This document shows positions 6,789 to 10,000 of a DNA stretch of 10,000 nucleotides, one piece after another; position 1 is the first letter of the stretch; every line of letters begins with the position of its first letter. Origin of the DNA: Magnetospirillum sp. (lineage in GTDB: Bacteria > Pseudomonadota > Alphaproteobacteria > Rhodospirillales > Magnetospirillaceae); assembly GCA_020217035.1 (NCBI GenBank), contig JAIWOG010000252.1:1-10000 (forward strand). The letters run 5' to 3'. The notes under the pieces are model-generated. The model was not told the origin of the DNA and ran no database searches. It worked only from the letters and a program-made list of their open reading frames with translations. Both the position numbers and the translations under genes were made by a program.

Positions 6789-9446
6789 ATGCTCGGCTTC
6801 GCCTCGCCCTGGATCCTGGCCGCGCTGGCCACCTTGCCGGCGCTGTGGCTGCTGTTGAGGCTGTTGCCCCCCGCCCCCCGGCAAGTCCGCTTTCCCGCCC
6901 TGCGTCTGCTGCACGGCTTGACCCCGCGTCGCGACAGCGCCGCGCACATTCCCTGGTGGCTGCTGGCGTTGCGCTTGGCCTTGCTGACGCTGCTGATCCT
7001 GGGAGCGGCCGGCCCCAGCCTGCACCCTGCCCCGTCCCCCCATGGCCAGACGCCGTTACTGCTGGTTGTGGACGATTCCTGGGCCGCCGCCCGCGACTGG
7101 CCGCAACGCCGCCAAGCCATGACCGAAGTGGTGACGGAAGCCGCCCGCCGCCAGCGCCCCTTGCTGCTGCTGACCACCGCCCGCCCCCCCGATGGCGGCG
7201 CCGTCGCCGTGCAAGGGCCGCTGAGCGCCGGCGCCATGCAGTCCAGGCTGGCCGCCTTGGCCCCCAAGCCCTGGCCCAGCGACCGTGTGGCAGCCCGTCA
7301 GGCGGTGGCCGCCATGGACCATGACCGCGTCACCGAGGTGATCTGGATCGCCGACGGTCTGGACTCCCCCGACCACGCCGGCAGCCAGTTGGCCGGCGCC
7401 CTGCAATCCCTGGGCGGCGGCGTCACCGTGCTTGACGGACAAAGCGGGCGCAGCCTGTCGCTGCTGAATGACGGCGGCGGCGAGCAGCCGATGGTGGCGG
7501 TGCGGTCCCTGCCCTCGGCGACGCCGCAACGGCTGGCGATACGGGGCCTGGATGCCGCCGGCCAGGCGCTGGCCCGCGAAGAAGCCACCATCCCCGCCGG
7601 CGCCGACCAGGCCGCCATCACCTTGCGCCTGCCGGTGGAACTGCGCAACCGCCTGGCCTGGCTGGACATCGAGGACGAACCCTCCGCCGCCGCCACCTTG
7701 TTGCTGGACGAAAGCTGGAAACGCCGCATCGTCGGCTTGGTCGACGAAGACGGCTCGACCACGCCGTTGTTGGCGCCGTTCTATTATGTGGAACGGGCCC
7801 TGGCGCCGTTCGCCGAACTCGGGCGGGGCGACATCCCCACCTTGTTGGATCGCCGCCCCGACGCGTTGATCCTGGCCGACCGCCCGTTGAACGAAAGCGA
7901 AAGCGACGCCCTGGCACGTTGGGTGCGCGATGGCGGCGCCCTGATCCGCTTCGCCGGGCCGCGCCTGGCCGCCGCCATCCCCGCCGGCGGGCAGTTGGAT
8001 TCGGCCATGCCCATGCGCCTGCGACCGGGCGGGCGCTCGCTGGGCGGGGCCATGTCGTGGACCACGCCGCAGGGACTGGCCCGTTCCTTTCCCACCGACA
8101 CGCCGCTGTCCGACCTGAAGGCCCCCGACGATGTCAAGGTGCTGTCGCAGGTACTGGCCGAGCCTGATCCCGGCCTGAACGACAAGGTCTGGGCGCACCT
8201 GGCCGACGGCACCCCGCTGATCACCGCCGACCGTATGGGGCGGGGCTGGGTGGTGCTGGTGCACGTGACCGCCAACACCACCTGGAGCAACCTGCCGCTG
8301 TCGGGATTGTTCCCCGACCTGTTGCGCCGTCTGGTCGCCCTGGGGGCCGGCGGCCGCGCGGCCAGCGGCACCTTGGCCGCCGGCGAGGTTCTGGACGGTT
8401 TCGGCCTGCGCCATCCGGCCGGTGGCATCGTCCAATCCCTGCCCGCCGAGCCCGCCCAGCGTCGGCCGTCGCCGGAAACCCCGCCTGGGCTTTATGGGCC
8501 GGAAGGCAGCCGACAAGCCTTCAACCTGGGCCCCCTGCTGCCGCCGCCAGCGGCGCTGGAGCTTCCCGCCGGCATCCAGCGCCAGCCCCTGGAAAGCGCC
8601 GATTCCCCCCGCGACCTGTCGGGGCTGGCTTTCGCCGCCGCGTTGCTGTTGGTTCTGGCCGACCTGCTGCTGACCGCCCGCCTGCGCGGCGCTGCCCTGG
8701 CCGGGCTGGTGTTGTTGGCCATGGTGTCGGGCCAGGCCCGCGCGGCGGACGACTTCGCCTTGAAAGCGGCGCTCTCCACCCGCCTGGCCTTCGTCCACAC
8801 CGGCGACGGCTTCGTCGACGGCAAGGCGCGGTCCGGGTTGACCGCCCTGTCGCGGGTGGTGGGCGAACGATCCACCGCCCGCCTGGACGCCCCCATGGCG
8901 GTGGACCTGGAACGCGACCCCATCTTGTTTTTCCCCATCGTCTATTGGCCGCTTTCCCTGGATCAAAAGCCCCCGTCCGCCGCCGCCATCGCCAAGCTGA
9001 ACGCCTACATGCGCAGCGGCGGCATGCTGGTTCTGGATACCGGGGCGCAACAGGGCGGCGCCGACACCACCGATTTCGCCCCCTTGATCCAGGGCCTGGC
9101 CATTCCGCCCTTGTCCAGCGTCACCGGCGACCACGTGCTGACCCGCGCGTTCTACCTGCTGAAACAATTGCCCGGACGCTGGGACGGCGCGGTGTGGGTG
9201 GTGGATAACGGCGGCGGCGACGACCGCGACGGAGTGTCCCCGGTGGTGGTCGGCGCCAATGACTGGATCGGCGCCTGGGCCACCGACGCCCAGGGACGAC
9301 CGTCCTTTCCCTGCGTGCCCGGCGGCGAACGCCAGCGGGAATTGGCCTGGCGCTTCGGCGTCAACCTGGTGATGTACGCGTTGACCGGCAATTACAAGGC
9401 CGACCAGGTCCATCTGCCCGCCATCCTGGAGCGTCTGGGCCAATGA
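6789..9446 (+). CDS. Membrane protein with BatA-like N-terminus and C-terminal DUF4159 domain
   Basis: This 885-residue membrane protein combines several modules. Residues 1-80 look like the N-terminal domain of BatA (aerotolerance regulator family), with membrane helices at about 5-27 and 55-77. A VWA-like region follows, beginning LLLVVDDSWAA; its metal-site motif is DDSWA (95-99), where the last Ser of DxSxS is replaced. Residues about 315-520 resemble a ThuA/glutamine amidotransferase-like fold (PDALILADRPL, WVRDGGALIRF). Two closely spaced hydrophobic segments (about 612-650) end in ARAADD, resembling a signal-peptidase site. The rest, from about 652 to 880, is DUF4159, with LFFPIVYWPLS and YMRSGGMLVLDTG. 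Function is unknown; position in the MoxR operon suggests it is a membrane partner. The ATG is 2 bp after the DUF58 stop, and the next gene overlaps by 4 bp (ATGA). Confidence 0.9.
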   Translation: MLGFASPWILAALATLPALWLLLRLLPPAPRQVRFPALRLLHGLTPRRDSAAHIPWWLLALRLALLTLLILGAAGPSLHPAPSPHGQTPLLLVVDDSWAAARDWPQRRQAMTEVVTEAARRQRPLLLLTTARPPDGGAVAVQGPLSAGAMQSRLAALAPKPWPSDRVAARQAVAAMDHDRVTEVIWIADGLDSPDHAGSQLAGALQSLGGGVTVLDGQSGRSLSLLNDGGGEQPMVAVRSLPSATPQRLAIRGLDAAGQALAREEATIPAGADQAAITLRLPVELRNRLAWLDIEDEPSAAATLLLDESWKRRIVGLVDEDGSTTPLLAPFYYVERALAPFAELGRGDIPTLLDRRPDALILADRPLNESESDALARWVRDGGALIRFAGPRLAAAIPAGGQLDSAMPMRLRPGGRSLGGAMSWTTPQGLARSFPTDTPLSDLKAPDDVKVLSQVLAEPDPGLNDKVWAHLADGTPLITADRMGRGWVVLVHVTANTTWSNLPLSGLFPDLLRRLVALGAGGRAASGTLAAGEVLDGFGLRHPAGGIVQSLPAEPAQRRPSPETPPGLYGPEGSRQAFNLGPLLPPPAALELPAGIQRQPLESADSPRDLSGLAFAAALLLVLADLLLTARLRGAALAGLVLLAMVSGQARAADDFALKAALSTRLAFVHTGDGFVDGKARSGLTALSRVVGERSTARLDAPMAVDLERDPILFFPIVYWPLSLDQKPPSAAAIAKLNAYMRSGGMLVLDTGAQQGGADTTDFAPLIQGLAIPPLSSVTGDHVLTRAFYLLKQLPGRWDGAVWVVDNGGGDDRDGVSPVVVGANDWIGAWATDAQGRPSFPCVPGGERQRELAWRFGVNLVMYALTGNYKADQVHLPAILERLGQ

Positions 9447-10000
9447 CCACCAACGCCATCCTGGCCCGCCTGGAATTCACCCCGTTGCTGCCCTGGCCGG
9501 TGATCGCCGCCTTGGCCGCCCTGGTGCTGCTGGCCGCCCTGCATTGCGCCTGGAGGCGCCAGGCGGATTGGCGGCTGGCCGCTGCCCTGGTGCTGTTGGC
9601 GGTGTTGGCCGATCCCCGGCTGGTCGAGGAACGCCGTACCGCCCTGCCCGACCTGGTGCTGGTGATGGTGGACGATTCCCCGTCCCAGCACGTGGGGAAA
9701 CGACCGGCCCAGACCGAGCAAGCCCTGGCGGAATTGCAGGCCAAGCTGGGCCGCCATCCCAACCTGGAGGTCAGGATTCACCGCGAAGCCGGCGGCATGG
9801 ACGGCACCCGCCTGCTGTCCGCCACCCAGACGGCGCTGGCCGAGTTGCCGCGACGGCGCCTGGCTGGCGTGGTGATGATCACCGACGGCCGCGTCCACGA
9901 CAGCCTGGCCGGCACCATCGGCGCCCCGCTTCATGTGTTGTTGACCGGCGGGCCGCCGGAACGCGACCGCCGGGTCGCCATCACCCGCCCCCCCGGCTTC
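9443..10000 (+). CDS. Membrane protein with VWA-like MIDAS motif, fourth gene of the MoxR operon (3' end cut by window edge)
   Basis: The visible 186 residues begin at an ATG overlapping the previous stop (ATGA); GGAG sits about 10 nt upstream. There are two hydrophobic segments at about residues 17-35 and 43-56, followed by LPDLVLVMVDDSPSQ, whose DDSPS matches the DxSxS metal-site motif of VWA domains. A second VWA-like core strand is AGVVMITDGRVHDS. The layout of two helices followed by a VWA-like fold repeats that of the preceding gene. In related alphaproteobacterial operons the equivalent large membrane protein often has a glutamine amidotransferase-like part near its end, but that part is outside the window here and cannot be confirmed. 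I give no specific function. Confidence 0.85.
   Translation, partial: MTTNAILARLEFTPLLPWPVIAALAALVLLAALHCAWRRQADWRLAAALVLLAVLADPRLVEERRTALPDLVLVMVDDSPSQHVGKRPAQTEQALAELQAKLGRHPNLEVRIHREAGGMDGTRLLSATQTALAELPRRRLAGVVMITDGRVHDSLAGTIGAPLHVLLTGGPPERDRRVAITRPPGF

Noticed and set aside
7056..9443. A 795-codon open frame on the minus strand
   Set aside because: It is antisense to the DUF4159 gene, which has recognisable domains and helices. The antisense translation is Gly/Gln/His-rich with no domain signature.

Overview
The window is very GC-rich and densely coding, with almost every gene overlapping or abutting its neighbour. It reads as a chromosomal segment of an alphaproteobacterium, most likely a member of the Rhodospirillales of the Magnetospirillum type. 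That placement is an inference from GC content, codon use, protein character and gene order, not from a database match. No mobile element, tRNA, rRNA or CRISPR array is visible, and no non-coding stretch reaches 300 bases.

Layout. (1) Bases 1-1807, minus strand: a membrane chemoreceptor with an N-terminal NIT-like (nitrate/nitrite-sensor type) periplasmic domain, a HAMP domain and most of the cytoplasmic signalling hairpin; its C-terminal end lies beyond the left edge. (2) Bases 1808-1968: a 161-bp divergent control region holding a candidate FNR/CRP-family palindrome with an added half-site, and plausible sigma-70 promoters in both directions. (3) Bases 1969-2403, plus strand: a MaoC/PhaJ-type (R)-specific enoyl-CoA hydratase. 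Its probable terminator lies inside the 3' end of the convergent gene, 3 bp away. (4) Bases 4864-2407, minus strand: a three-gene overlapping operon encoding a DUF1285 protein, a NudL-like CoA pyrophosphatase (Nudix) and a CCA-adding tRNA nucleotidyltransferase family enzyme. (5) From 4922 to the right edge, plus strand: a tightly coupled operon of a MoxR AAA+ ATPase, a DUF58 protein with a VWA-like fold, an 885-residue membrane protein with a BatA-like N-terminus and a C-terminal DUF4159 domain, and the start of a further membrane protein with a MIDAS-like motif.

How the genes work together. The two operons in (4) and (5) diverge from a 57-bp gap. The minus-strand operon is housekeeping (tRNA 3'-end maturation and nucleotide/CoA clean-up) plus a protein of unknown role. 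The plus-strand operon is a MoxR-VWA system: MoxR ATPases generally act with VWA-domain partners as chaperone-like machines, and here the partners include two large membrane proteins. The client of this system is unknown, and it is the least understood part of the window. The DxSxS metal-site motif is intact in the DUF58 protein and in the last protein, but degenerate in the 885-residue protein between them.
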